The position numbers and the translations under genes were made by a program. Shown here piece after piece: positions 24,836 to 37,880 of a stretch of 64,000 bases of DNA. The stretch is taken from assembly GCA_027186245.1 (NCBI GenBank), contig CP114481.1, positions 18,755,501 through 18,819,500 on the forward strand, in the 5' to 3' direction. Under the pieces are notes generated by a model, which saw only the letters and a list, made by a program, of their open reading frames with translations, was not told the DNA's origin and ran no database searches. Numbering within the stretch: position 1 is the first letter of the stretch; each line of letters opens with the position of its first letter. The DNA comes from Coriaria nepalensis. Taxonomy: Eukaryota > Streptophyta > Magnoliopsida > Cucurbitales > Coriariaceae.

Positions 24836-27358
24836 AGTATTTCATTCAGTCTTTTCATATCATTAAATTGTTTGAAAGCACTTCGAACAAATTCTATTTG
24901 TGCATTTAAGACACGACTTTCATGCATAACTTGTAATTGATCTATTGAAGGCAACTATGCATTCTTTTAGCCTTAAAGTCATATTATTGCTTCTCTTTTA
25001 GTCATTAAATCATTCTAAATTACTTCAAACGAAATTTGGCCTTTAAACATGACTTTCGTGCATAACTTGCAGTTAATCTATTAAAGGCAACAATGCATTT
25101 GTTTAGCCTTAAAGTCATGTCATTGATCTCATCCAGTCATTAAATCATTCTAAATTAAGTTGAACGAATTCTATTTTCGCACTTCAAACATGATTTTCTT
25201 ACACAACTTGTAATTAATTTATTGACGACAACAATGCATTATTTTAGCTGTAAAAAGTATTTCATTCAGTCTTTTCATATCATTAAATTGTTTGAAAGCA
25301 CTTCGAACCAATTCTATTTGTGCATTTAAGACACGACTTTCATGCATAACTTGTAATTGATCTATTGAAGGCAACTATGCATTATTTTAGCCTTAAAGTC
25401 ATATTATTGCGTCTCTTTTAGTCATTAAATCATTCTAAATTGCTGCGAACGAAATTCGGCCTCTAAGCATGACTTTCGTGCATAACTTGCAGTTAATCTA
25501 TTGAAGGCAACAATGCATTTGTTTAGCCTTAAAGTCATGCCATTGAGTCTCTTCCAGTCATTAAATCATTCTAAATTAAGTTGAACGAATTCTATTTTAG
25601 CCCTTCAAACATGATTTTCTTACATAACTTGCAATTAATTTATTGACGACAACAATGCAGTATTTCAGCCTTAAAAAATATATCATTCGGTCTTTTCATA
25701 TCATTAAATTGTTTGAAAGCACTTCGAACAAATTCTATATTTGCATTTAAGACACGACTTTCATGCATAAGTTGCAATTGATCTATTTGAGGCAACTATG
25801 CATTTTTTTAGCCTTAAAATCATATTATTGCGTCTTTTTTAGTCATTAAATGATTCTAAATCGCTTCGAACGAAATTCGGCCTCTAAACATGACTTTCGT
25901 GCATAACCTGCAGTTAATCTATTGAAGGCAACAATGCATTTGTTTAGCCTTAAAGTCATGTCATTGAGTCACATCCAATTATTAAATCATTCTAAATTAA
26001 GTTGAACGAACTCTATTTTAGCCATCAAACATGATTTTCTTACATAACTTGCAATTAATTTATTGACGACAACAATGCATTATTTTAGCTTTAAAAAGTA
26101 TTTCATTCAGTCTTTTCATATCATTAAATTGTTTGAAAGCACTTCGAACCAATTCTATTTGTGCATTTAAGACACGAGTTTCATGCATAACTTGTAATTG
26201 ATCTATTGAAGGCAACTATGCATTGTTTTAGCCTTAAATTCATATTATTGCTTCTCTTTAGTCATTCAATCATTCTAGATTACTTCAAACGAAATTCGGC
26301 TTTTAAACATGACTTTCGTGCATAACTTGCAGTTAATCTATTGAAGGCAACAATGCATTTGTTAAGCCTTAAAGTCATGTCATTGAGTCTCATCCAGTCA
26401 TTAAATCATTCTAAATTAAGTTGAACGAATTCTATTTTCGCACTTCAAACATGATTTTCTAACATAACTTGTAATTAATTTATTGACGAAAACAATGCAT
26501 TATTTTAGCTTTAAAAAGTATTTCATTCCGTCTTTTCATATCATCAAATTGTTTGACAGCACTTCGAACCAATTCTATTTGTGCATTTAAGACAAGACTT
26601 TCATGCATAAGTTGCAATTGATCGATTGAAGGCAACTATGCATTTTTTTAGCCTTAAAATCATATTATTGCGTCTCTTTTAGTCATTAAATCATTCTAAA
26701 TCGCTTCGAACGAAATTCGGCCTTTAAACATGACTTTCGTGCATAACTTGCTGTTAATCTATTGAAGGCAACAATGCATTTGTTTAGCCTTAAAGTCATG
26801 TCATTGAGTCTCATCCAGTCATTAAATCTTTCTAAATTAAGTTGAACGAATTCTATTTTCGCCCTTCAAACATGATTTTCTTACATAACTAGCAATTAAT
26901 CTATTGAAGACTACAATGCAGTATTTTAGCCTTAAAAAGTATATCATTCAGTTTTTTCATATCATTAAATTGTTTGAAAGCACTTCGAGCAAATTCTATA
27001 TTTGCATTTCAGACACGAATTTCATGCATAAGTTGCAATTGATCGATTGAAGGCAACTATGCATTTTTTTAGCCTTAAAATCATATTATTGCGTCTCTTT
27101 TAGTCATTAAATCATTCTAAATCGCTTCGAACGAAATTCGGCCTTTAAACATGACTTTCGTGCATAACTTGCAGTTAATCTATTGAAGGCAACAATGCAT
27201 TTGTTTAGCCTTAAAGTCATGTCATTGAGTCTCATCCAGTCATTAAATCATTCTAAATTAAGTTGAACGATTTCTATTTTCGCCCTTCAAACATCATTTT
27301 CTAACATAACTTGTAATTAATTTATTGACGACAACAATGCATTATTTTAGCTTTAAAA
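24836..27358 (+). repeat. Seven-unit higher-order block, copy 3 (six units)
   Basis: Units start at 24836, 25256, 25677, 26097, 26517 and 26938. A 1-base deletion (CATTGATCTCATCC) near 25126 shortens the first unit to 420. The fifth unit has CATATCATCAAATTG and AGACTTTCATGC like the unit at 1683, not the CATTAAATTG/AGAGTTTC of copies 1 and 2. The seventh unit is absent: at 27359 a different CGATATTTG unit with AAGGTAAC takes over. The copy is thus truncated, with a variant mix suggesting exchange with another relative. Confidence 0.9.
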
Positions 27359-28200
27359 AGTATTTCATTCAGTGTTTTCATATCATTAAATTGTTTGAAA
27401 GCACTTCGAACCAATTCGATATTTGCATTTAAGACACGACTTTCATGCATAACTTGTAATTGATCTATTGAAGGTAACTATGCATTGTTTTAGACTTAAA
27501 GTCATATTATTGCGTCTCTTTTAGTCATTAAATTATTCTAAATCGCGTTGAACGAATTTCGGCCTTTAAACATGACTTTCGTGCATAACTTACAGTTAAT
27601 CTATTGAAGGCAACAATGCATTTGTTTAGCCTTAAAGTCATGTCATTGAGTCTCATCCAGTCATTAAATCATTCTAAATTAAGTTGAACGAATTCTATTT
27701 TCGCCCTTCAAACATCATTTTCTAACATAACTTGTAATTAATTTATTGACGACAACAATGCATTATTTTAGCTTTAAAAAGTATTTCATTCAGTCTTTTC
27801 ATATCATTAAATTGTTTGAAAGCACTTCGAACCAATTCGATATTTGCATTTAAGACACGACTTTCATGCATAACTTGTAATTGATCTATTGAAGGTAACT
27901 ATGCATTGTTTTAGACTTAAAGTCATATTATTGCGTCTCTTTTAGTCATTAAATCATTCTAAATTACCTGGAACGAAATTCGGCCTCTAAACATGACTTT
28001 CGTGCATAACTTGCAGTTAATCTATTGCAGGCAACAATGCATTTGTTTAGCCTTAAAGTCATGTCATTGAGTCACATCCAGTCATTAAATCATTCTAAAT
28101 TAAGTTGAACGAATTCTAGTTTAGCCCTTCAAACATGATTTTCTTACATAACTTGCAATTAATTTATTGACGACAACAATGCATTATTTTAGCTTTAAAA
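27359..28200 (+). repeat. Two adjacent near-duplicate units
   Basis: Units at 27359 and 27780 share the CGATATTTG, GAAGGTAACTATGCATTG and TTTTAGACTTAAAGTC form of A. Their B differs: TCGCGTTGAACGAATTTCGG with CTTACAG in the first, TTACCTGGAACG with CTATTGCAGGCAAC in the second. The second matches the unit at 3788. Private change: CAGTGTTTTC in the first. Confidence 0.83.
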
Positions 28201-29041
28201 AGTATTTCATTCAGTCTTTTCATATCATTAAATTGTTTGAAAGCACTTCGAACCAATTCGATATTTGCATTTAAGACACGACTTTCATGCATAAGTTGCA
28301 ATTGATCGCTTGAAGGCAACTATGCATTTTTTTAGCCTTAAAATCATATTATTGCGTCTCTTTTAGTCATTAAATCATTCGAAATTACTTCAAATGAAAT
28401 TCAGCGTTAAAACATGACTTTCGTGCTTAACTTGCAGTTAATCTATTGAAGGCAACAATGCATTTGTTTAGCCTTAAAGTCATGCCACTGAGTCTCATCA
28501 GTCATTAAATCATTCTAAATTAAGTTGAACGAATTCTATTTTAGCCCTTCAAACATGATATTCTTACTTAACTTGCAATTAATTTATTGACGACAACAAT
28601 GCAGCATTTTAGCTTTAAAAAGTATTTCATTCAGTCTTTTCATATCATTAAATTGTTTGAAAGCACTTCGAACAAATTTTATTTGTGCATTTAAGACACG
28701 ACTTTCATGCATAACTTGTAATTGATCTATTGAAGGCAACTATGCATTTCTTTAGCCTTAAAATCATATTATTGCGTCTCTTTTAGTTATTAAATCATTC
28801 TAAATTACTTCAAACGAAATTCGGCCTTTAAACATGACTTTCGTGCATAACTTGCAGTTAATCTATTCAAGGCAACAATGCATTTGTTTAGCCTTAAAGT
28901 CATGTCATTGAGTCTCATCCAGTCATTAAATCATTCTAAATTAAGTTGAACGAATTCTATTTTCACACTTCAAACATGATTTTCTTACATAACTAGCAAT
29001 TAATCTATTGAAGACAACAATGCAGTATTTTAGCCTTAAAA
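28201..29041 (+). repeat. Two units with right-half variants
   Basis: The unit at 28201 has A of the CGATATTTG/GCTTGAAGG type, a B with ATTCGAAATTACTTCAAATG and TTTCGTGCTTAAC, and a C with CATGCCACTGAGTCTCATCA (one base short). That B and C resemble the unit at 38302 and its copy at 55140. The unit at 28621 (AACAAATTTTATTTGTGC) resembles 38721. This is a small island of the 38-kb family inside the left half. Confidence 0.8.
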
Positions 29042-31988
29042 AGTATGTCATTCAGTCTTTTCATATCATTAAATTGTTTGAAAGCACTTCGAACAAATTC
29101 TATATTTGCATTTAAGACACGACTTTCATGCATAAGTTGCAATTGATCTATTCAAGGCACCTATGCATTTTTTTAGCCTTAAAATCATATTATTGCATCT
29201 CTTTTAGTCATTAAATTATTTTAAATCGCTTCGAACGAAATTCGGCCTTTAAACATGACTTTCGTGCATAACTTGCAGTTAATCTATTGAAGGCAACAAT
29301 GCATTTGTTTAGCCTTAAAGTCATGTCATTGAGTCTCATCCAGTCATTAAATCATTCTAAATTAAGTTGAACGAATTCTATTTTAGCCCTTCAAACATGA
29401 TTTTCTTACATAACTTGCAATTAATTTATTGACGACAATAATGCATTATTTTAGCTTTAAAAAGTATTTCATTCAGTCTTTTCATATCATTAAATTGTTT
29501 GAAAGCACTTCGAACCAATTCTATTTGTGCATTTAAGACACGAGTTTCATGCATAACTTGTAATTGATCTATTGAAGGCAACTATGCATTCTTTTAGCCT
29601 TAAAGTCATATTATTGCTTCTCCTTTAGTCATTAAATCATTCTAAATTACTTCAAACGAAATTTGGCCTTTAAACATGACTTTCGTGCATAACCTGCAGT
29701 TAATCTATTGCAGGCAACAATGCATTTGTTTAGCCTTAAAGTCATGTCATTGAGTCTCATCCAGTCATTAAATCATTCTAAATTAAGTTGAACGAATTCT
29801 ATTTTCGCACTTCAAACATGATTTTCTTACATAACTAGCAATTAATCTATTGAAGACTACAATGCAGTATTTTAGCCTTAAAAAGTATATCATTCAGTTT
29901 TTTCATATCATTAAATTGTTTGAAAGCACTTCGAGCAAATTCTATATTTGCATTTAAGACACGAATTTCATGCATAAGTTGCAATTGATCGATTGAAGGC
30001 AACTATGCATTTTTTTAGCCTTAAAATCATATTATTGCGTCTCTTTTAGTCATTAAATCATTCTAAATCGCTTCGAACGAAATTCGGCCTTTAAACATGA
30101 CTTTCGTGCATAACTTGCAGTTAATCTATTGAAGGCAACAATGCATTTGTTTAGCCTTAAAGTCATGTCATTGAGTCTCATCCAGTCATTAAATCATTCT
30201 AAATTAAGTTGAACGAATTCTATTTTAGCCCTTCAAACATGATTTTCTTACATAACTTGCAATTAATTTATTGACGACAACAATGCATTATTTTAGCTTT
30301 AAAAAGTATTTCATTCAGTCTTTTCATGTCATTAAATTGTTTGAAAGCACTTCGAACCAATTCTATTTGTGCATTTAAGAAACGACTTTCATGCATAACT
30401 TGTAATTGATCTATTGAAAGCACCTATGCATTTTGTCAGCCTTAAAGTCATATTTTTGCGTCTCTTTTAGTCATTAAATCATTCTAAATTACTTCAAACG
30501 AAATTCGGCCTTTAAACATGACTTTCGTGCATAACTTGCAGTTAATCTATTGAAGGCAACAATGCATTTGTTTAGCCTTAAAGTCATGTCATTGAGTCTC
30601 ATCCAGTCATTAAATCATTCTAAATTAAGTTGAACGAATTCTATTTTAGCCCTTCAAACATGATTTTCTTACATAACTTGCAATTAATTTATTGACGACA
30701 ACAATGCATTATTTTAGCTTTAAAAAGTATTTCATTCAGTCTTTTCATATCATTAAATTGTTTGAAAGCACTTCGAACCAATTCTATTTGTGCATTTAAG
30801 ACACGACTTTCATGCATAACTTGTAATTGATCTATTGAAGGCAACTATGCATTTTTTTAGCCTTAAAATCATATTATTGCGTCTCTTTTAGTCATTTAAT
30901 CATTCTAAATCGCTTCGAACGGAATTCAGCCTTTAAACATGACTTTCGTGCATAACTTGCAGTTAATCTATTGAAGGCAACAATGCATTTGTTTAGCCTT
31001 AAAGTAATGTCATTGAGTCTCATCCACTCATTAAATCTTTCTAAATTAAGTTGAACGAATTCTATTTTCGCACTTCAAACATGATTTTCTTACATAACTA
31101 GCAATTAATCTATTGAAGACAACAATGCAGTATTTTAGCCTTAAAAAGTATGTCATTCAGTCTTTTCATATCATTAAATTGTTTGAAAGCACTTCGAACA
31201 AATTCTATATTTGCATTTAAGACACGACTTTCATGCATAAGTTGCAATTGATCTATTCAAGGCACCTATGCATTTTTTTAGCCTTAAAATCATATTATTG
31301 CATCTCTTTTAGTCATTAAATTATTTTAAATCGCTTCGAACGAAATTCGGCCTTTAAACATGACTTTCGTGCATAACTTGCAGTTAATCTATTGAAGGCA
31401 ACAATGCATTTGTTTAGCCTTAAAGTCATGTCATTGAGTCTCATCCAGTCATTAAATCATTCTAAATTAAGTTGAACGAATTCTATTTTAGCCCTTCAAA
31501 CATGATTTTCTTACATAACTTGCAATTAATTTATTGACGACAATAATGCATTATTTTAGCTTTAAAAAGTATTTCATTCAGTCTTTTCATATCATTAAAT
31601 TGTTTGAAAGCACTTCGAACCAATTGTATTTGTGCATTTAAGACACGAGTTTCATGCATAACTTGTAATTGATCTATTGAAGGCAACTATGCATTCTTTT
31701 AGCCTTAAAGTCATATTATTGCTTCTCCTTTAGTCATTAAATCATTCTAAATTACTTCAAACGAAATTTGGCCTTTAAACATGACTTTCGTGCATAACTT
31801 GCAGTTAATCTATTGAAGGCAACAATGCATTTGTTTAGCCTTAAAGTCATGTCATTGAGTCTCATCCAGTCATTAAATCATTCTAAATTAAGTTGAACGA
31901 ATTCTATTTTCGCCCTTTAAACATCATTTTCTAACATAACTTGTAATTGATTTATTGACGACAACAATGCATTATTTTAGCTTTAAAA
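29042..31988 (+). repeat. Seven units, partly repeated at 49246-51771
   Basis: Starts at 29042, 29463, 29884, 30305, 30726, 31147 and 31568. The series 30305-31988 follows 2104-3787 in order (TTTCATGTC; GGAATTCAG; TATGTCATTC with ATTCAAGGCACC; GAGTTTCATGC with TTTGGCC). Units 29463 onward reappear 19783 bases (47 units) downstream with shared oddities such as CTATTGCAGGCAAC after the TTTGGCC form of B and ACCAATTGTATTTG in the unit at 31568. Confidence 0.86.
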
Positions 31989-34934
31989 AGTATTTCATTC
32001 AGTCTTTTCATATCATTAAATTGTTTGAAAGCACTTCGAACCAATTCGATATTTGCATTTAAGACACGACTTTCATGCATAACTTGTAATTGATCTATTG
32101 AAGGTAACTATGCATTGTTTTAGACTTAAAGTCATATTATTGCGTCTCTTTTAGTCATTAAATCATTCTAAATTACCTGGAACGAAATTCGGCCTCTAAA
32201 CATGACTTTCGTGCATAACTTGCAGTTAATCTATTGCAGGCAACAATGCATTTGTTTAGCCTTAAAGTCATGTCATTGAGTCACATCCAGTCATTAAATC
32301 ATTCTAATTTAAGTTGAACGAATTCTATTTTAGCCCTTCAAACATGATTTTCTTACATAACTTGCAATTAATTTATTGACGACAACAATGCATTATTTTA
32401 GCTTTAAAAAGTATTTCATTCAGTCTTTTCATATCATTAAATTGTTTGAAAGCACTTCGAACCAATTCGATATTTGCATTTAAGACACGACTTTCATGTA
32501 TAAGTTGCAATTGATCGCTTGAAGCCAACTATGCATTTTTTTTAGCCTTAAAATAATATTATTGCGTCTCTTTTAGTCATTAAATCATTCTAAATTACTT
32601 CAAACAAAATTCGGCCTTTAAACATGACTTTCGTGCATAACCTGCAGTTAATCTATTGAAGGCAACAATGCATTTGTTTAGCCTTAAAGTCATGTCATTG
32701 AGTCACATCCAGTTATTAAATCATTCTAAATTAAGTTGAACGAACTCTATTTTAGCCATCAAACATGATTTTCTTACATAACTTGCAATTAATTTATTGA
32801 CGACAACAATGCATTATTTTAGCTTTAAAATGTATTTCATTCAGTCTTTTCATATCATTAAATTGTTTGAAAGCACTTCGAACCAATTCTATTTGTGCAT
32901 TTAAGACACGAGTTTCATGCATAACTTGTAATTGATCTATTGAAGGCAAGTATGCATTGTTTTAGCCTTAAAGTCATATTATTGCTTCTCTTTAGTCATT
33001 CAAACATTCTAGATTACTTCAAACGAAATTCGGCCTTTAAACATGACTTTCGTGCATAACTTGCAGTTAATCTATTGAAGGCAACAATGCATTTGTTTAG
33101 CCTTAAAGTCATGTCATTGAGTCTCATCCAGTCATTAAATCATTCTAAATTAAGTTGAACGAATTCTATTTTCGCACTTCAAACATGATTTTCTAACATA
33201 ACTTGTAATTAATTTATTGACGACAACAATGCATTATTTTAGCTTTAAAAAGTATTTCATTCAGTCTTTTCATATCATTAAATTGTTTGAAAGCACTTCG
33301 AACAAATTCTATATTTGCATTTAAGACAAGACTTTCATGCATAAGTTGCAATTGATCGATTGAAGGCAACTATGCATTTTTTTAGCCTTAAAATCATATT
33401 ATTGCGTCTCTTTTAGTCATTAAATCATTCTAAATCGCTTCGAACGAAATTCGGGCTTTAAACATGACTTTCGTGCATAACTTGCAGTTAATCTATTGAA
33501 GGCAACAATGCATTTGTTTAGCCTTAAAGTCATGTCGTTGAGTCTCATCCAGTCATTAAATCATTCTAAATTAAGTTGAACGAATTCTATTTTCGCCCTT
33601 CAAACACCATTTTCTAACATAACTTGTAATTAATTTATTGACGACAACAATGCATTATTTTAGCTTTAAAAAGTATTTCATTCAGTCTTTTCATATCATT
33701 AAATTGTTTGAAAGCACTTCGAACAAAATGTATATTTGCATTTAAGACACGACTTTCATGCATAAGTTGTAATTGATCTATTGAAGGCAACTATGCATTT
33801 TTTTAGCCTTAAAATCATATTATTGCATCTCTTTTAGTCATTAAATTATTCTAAATCGCTTCGAACGAAATTCGGCCTTTAAACATGACTTTCGTGCATA
33901 ACTTACAGTTAATCTATTGAAGGCAACAATGCATTTGTTTAGCCTTAAAGTCATGTCATTGAGTCTCATCCAGTCATTAAATCATTCTAAATTAAGTTGA
34001 ACGAATTCTATTTTGGCCCTTCAAACATGATTTTCTTACATAACTTGCAATTAATTTATTGACGACAATAATGCATTATTTTAGCTTTAAAAAGTATTTC
34101 AGTCAGTCTTTTCATATCATTAAATTGTTTGAAAGCACTTCGAACAAATTCTATATTTGCATTTAAGACACGACTTTCATGCATAAGTTGCAATTGATCT
34201 ATTGAAGGCAACTATGCATTTTTTTAGCCTTAAAATCATATTATTGCTTCTCTTTCAGTCATTTAATCATTCTAAATCGCTCTGAACGAAATTCGGCCTT
34301 TAAACATGACTTTCGTGCATAACTTGCAGTTAATCTATTAAAGGCAACAATGCATTTGTTTAGCCTTAAAGTCATGTCATTGAGTCTCATCCAGTCATTA
34401 AATCATTCTAAATTAAGTTGAATGAATTCTATTTTCGACCTTCAAACTTGATTTTCTTACATAACTAGCAATTAATTTATTGACGACAACAATGCATTAT
34501 TTTAGCTTTAAAAAGTATTTCATTCAGTCTTTTCATATCATTAAATTGTTTGAAAGCACTTCGAACCAATTCTATTTGTGCATTTAAGACACGACTTTCA
34601 TGCATAACTTGTAATTGATCTATTGAAGCTAACTATGCATTGTTTTAGACTTAAAGTCATATTATTGCGTCTCTTTTAGTCATTAAATCATTCTAAATTA
34701 ATGTGAACGAAATTCGGCCTTTAAACATGACTTTCGTGCATAACTTGCAGTTAATCTATTGAAGGCAACAATGCATTTGTTTAGCCTTAAAGTCATGTCA
34801 TTGAGTCACATCCAGTCATTAAATCATTCTAAATTAAGTTGAACGAATTCTATTTTAGCCCTTCAAACATGATTTTCTTACATAACTTGCAATTAATTTA
34901 TTAACGACAACAATGCATTATTTTAGCTTTAAAA
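31989..34934 (+). repeat. Second seven-unit higher-order block (2946 bp), copy 1
   Basis: Units start at 31989, 32410, 32831, 33251, 33672, 34093 and 34514. Markers in order: AAGGTAAC/CCTGGAACG with CATTCTAATTTAAG; GCTTGAAGCC with an 8-T run and AAAATAATATTATTG; AAAATGTATTTC with GGCAAGTATGC; ATTCGGGCTTTAAAC with GTCGTTGAG; AACAAAATGTATATTTG with CTTACAG; ATTTCAGTCAGTC with CTCTGAACG and AAACTTGATTTTC; GAAGCTAAC with TTAATGTGAACG and TTATTAACGAC. The block is unrelated in order to the 18944 block, yet has the same length. Confidence 0.93.
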
Positions 34935-37880
34935 AGTATTTCATTCAGTCTTTTCATATCATTAAATTGTTTGAAAGCACTTCGAACCAATTCGATATTT
35001 GCATTTAAGACACGACTTTCATGCATAACTTGTAATTGATCTATTGAAGGTAACTATGCATTGTTTTAGACTTAAAGTCATATTATTGCGTCTCTTTTAG
35101 TCATTAAATCATTCTAAATTACCTGGAACGAAATTCGGCCTCTAAACATGACTTTCGTGCATAACTTGCAGTTAATCTATTGCAGGCAACAATGCATTTG
35201 TTTAGCCTTAAAGTCATGTCATTGAGTCACATCCAGTCATTAAATCATTCTAATTTAAGTTGAACGAATTCTATTTTAGCCCTTCAAACATGATTTTCTT
35301 ACATAACTTGCAATTAATTTATTGACGACAACAATGCATTATTTTAGCTTTAAAAAGTATTTCATTCAGTCTTTTCATATCATTAAATTGTTTGAAAGCA
35401 CTTCGAACCAATTCGATATTTGCATTTAAGACACGACTTTCATGTATAAGTTGCAATTGATCGCTTGAAGCCAACTATGCATTTTTTTTAGCCTTAAAAT
35501 AATATTATTGCGTCTCTTTTAGTCATTAAATCATTCTAAATTACTTCAAACAAAATTCGGCCTTTAAACATGACTTTCGTGCATAACCTGCAGTTAATCT
35601 ATTGAAGGCAACAATGCATTTGTTTAGCCTTAAAGTCATGTCATTGAGTCACATCCAGTTATTAAATCATTCTAAATTAAGTTGAACGAACTCTATTTTA
35701 GCCATCAAACATGATTTTCTTACATAACTTGCAATTAATTTATTGACGACAACAATGCATTATTTTAGCTTTAAAATGTATTTCATTCAGTCTTTTCATA
35801 TCATTAAATTGTTTGAAAGCACTTCGAACCAATTCTATTTGTGCATTTAAGACACGAGTTTCATGCATAACTTGTAATTGATCTATTGAAGGCAAGTATG
35901 CATTGTTTTAGCCTTAAAGTCATATTATTGCTTCTCTTTAGTCATTCAATCATTCTAGATTACTTCAAACGAAATTCGGCCTTTAAACATGACTTTCGTG
36001 CATAACTTGCAGTTAATCTATTGAAGGCAACAATGCATTTGTTTAGCCTTAAAGTCATGTCATTGAGTCTCATCCAGTCATTAAATCATTCTAAATTAAG
36101 TTGAACGAATTCTATTTTCGCACTTCAAACATGATTTTCTAACATAACTTGTAATTAATTTATTGACGACAACAATGCATTATTTTAGCTTTAAAAAGTA
36201 TTTCATTCAGTCTTTTCATATCATTAAATTGTTTGAAAGCACTTCGAACAAATTCTATATTTGCATTTAAGACAAGACTTTCATGCATAAGTTGCAATTG
36301 ATCGATTGAAGGCAACTATGCATTTTTTTAGCCTTAAAATCATATTATTGCGTCTCTTTTAGTCATTAAATCATTCTAAATCGCTTCGAACGAAATTCGG
36401 GCTTTAAACATGACTTTCGTGCATAACTTGCAGTTAATCTATTGAAGGCAACAATGCATTTGTTTAGCCTTAAAGTCATGTCGTTGAGTCTCATCCAGTC
36501 ATTAAATCATTCTAAATTAAGTTGAACGAATTCTATTTTCGCCCTTCAAACACCATTTTCTAACATAACTTGTAATTAATTTATTGACGACAACAATGCA
36601 TTATTTTAGCTTTAAAAAGTATTTCATTCAGTCTTTTCATATCATTAAATTGTTTGAAAGCACTTCGAACAAAATGTATATTTGCATTTAAGACACGACT
36701 TTCATGCATAAGTTGTAATTGATCTATTGAAGGCAACTATGCATTTTTTTAGCCTTAAAATCATATTATTGCATCTCTTTTAGTCATTAAATTATTCTAA
36801 ATCGCTTCGAACGAAATTCGGCCTTTAAACATGACTTTCGTGCATAACTTACAGTTAATCTATTGAAGGCAACAATGCATTTGTTTAGCCTTAAAGTCAT
36901 GTCATTGAGTCTCATCCAGTCATTAAATCATTCTAAATTAAGTTGAACGAATTCTATTTTGGCCCTTCAAACATGATTTTCTTACATAACTTGCAATTAA
37001 TTTATTGACGACAATAATGCATTATTTTAGCTTTAAAAAGTATTTCAGTCAGTCTTTTCATATCATTAAATTGTTTGAAAGCACTTCGAACAAATTCTAT
37101 ATTTGCATTTAAGACACGACTTTCATGCATAAGTTGCAATTGATCTATTGAAGGCAACTATGCATTTTTTTAGCCTTAAAATCATATTATTGCTTCTCTT
37201 TCAGTCATTTAATCATTCTAAATCGCTCTGAACGAAATTCGGCCTTTAAACATGACTTTCGTGCATAACTTGCAGTTAATCTATTAAAGGCAACAATGCA
37301 TTTGTTTAGCCTTAAAGTCATGTCATTGAGTCTCATCCAGTCATTAAATCATTCTAAATTAAGTTGAATGAATTCTATTTTCGACCTTCAAACTTGATTT
37401 TCTTACATAACTAGCAATTAATTTATTGACGACAACAATGCATTATTTTAGCTTTAAAAAGTATTTCATTCAGTCTTTTCATATCATTAAATTGTTTGAA
37501 AGCACTTCGAACCAATTCTATTTGTGCATTTAAGACACGACTTTCATGCATAACTTGTAATTGATCTATTGAAGCTAACTATGCATTGTTTTAGACTTAA
37601 AGTCATATTATTGCGTCTCTTTTAGTCATTAAATCATTCTAAATTAATGTGAACGAAATTCGGCCTTTAAACATGACTTTCGTGCATAACTTGCAGTTAA
37701 TCTATTGAAGGCAACAATGCATTTGTTTAGCCTTAAAGTCATGTCATTGAGTCACATCCAGTCATTAAATCATTCTAAATTAAGTTGAACGAATTCTATT
37801 TTAGCCCTTCAAACATGATTTTCTTACATAACTTGCAATTAATTTATTAACGACAACAATGCATTATTTTAGCTTTAAAA
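34935..37880 (+). repeat. Second seven-unit higher-order block (2946 bp), copy 2
   Basis: Units start at 34935, 35356, 35777, 36197, 36618, 37039 and 37460, each exactly 2946 bases from its partner. All the rare markers of copy 1 are present. While reading I found one difference: A at 33004 against T at 35950 (CAAACATTC / CAATCATTC). Such near-identity over 2.9 kb indicates a very recent duplication, or an assembly duplication. Confidence 0.93.

Noticed and set aside
33438..33456. Plus-strand TTCGAACGAAATTCGGG as a CENP-B box core
   Set aside because: TTCG and CGGG are present but are separated by nine bases where the box needs seven with A at the fifth; only the minus-strand reading of the neighbouring TCGCTTCGAACGAAA comes close.
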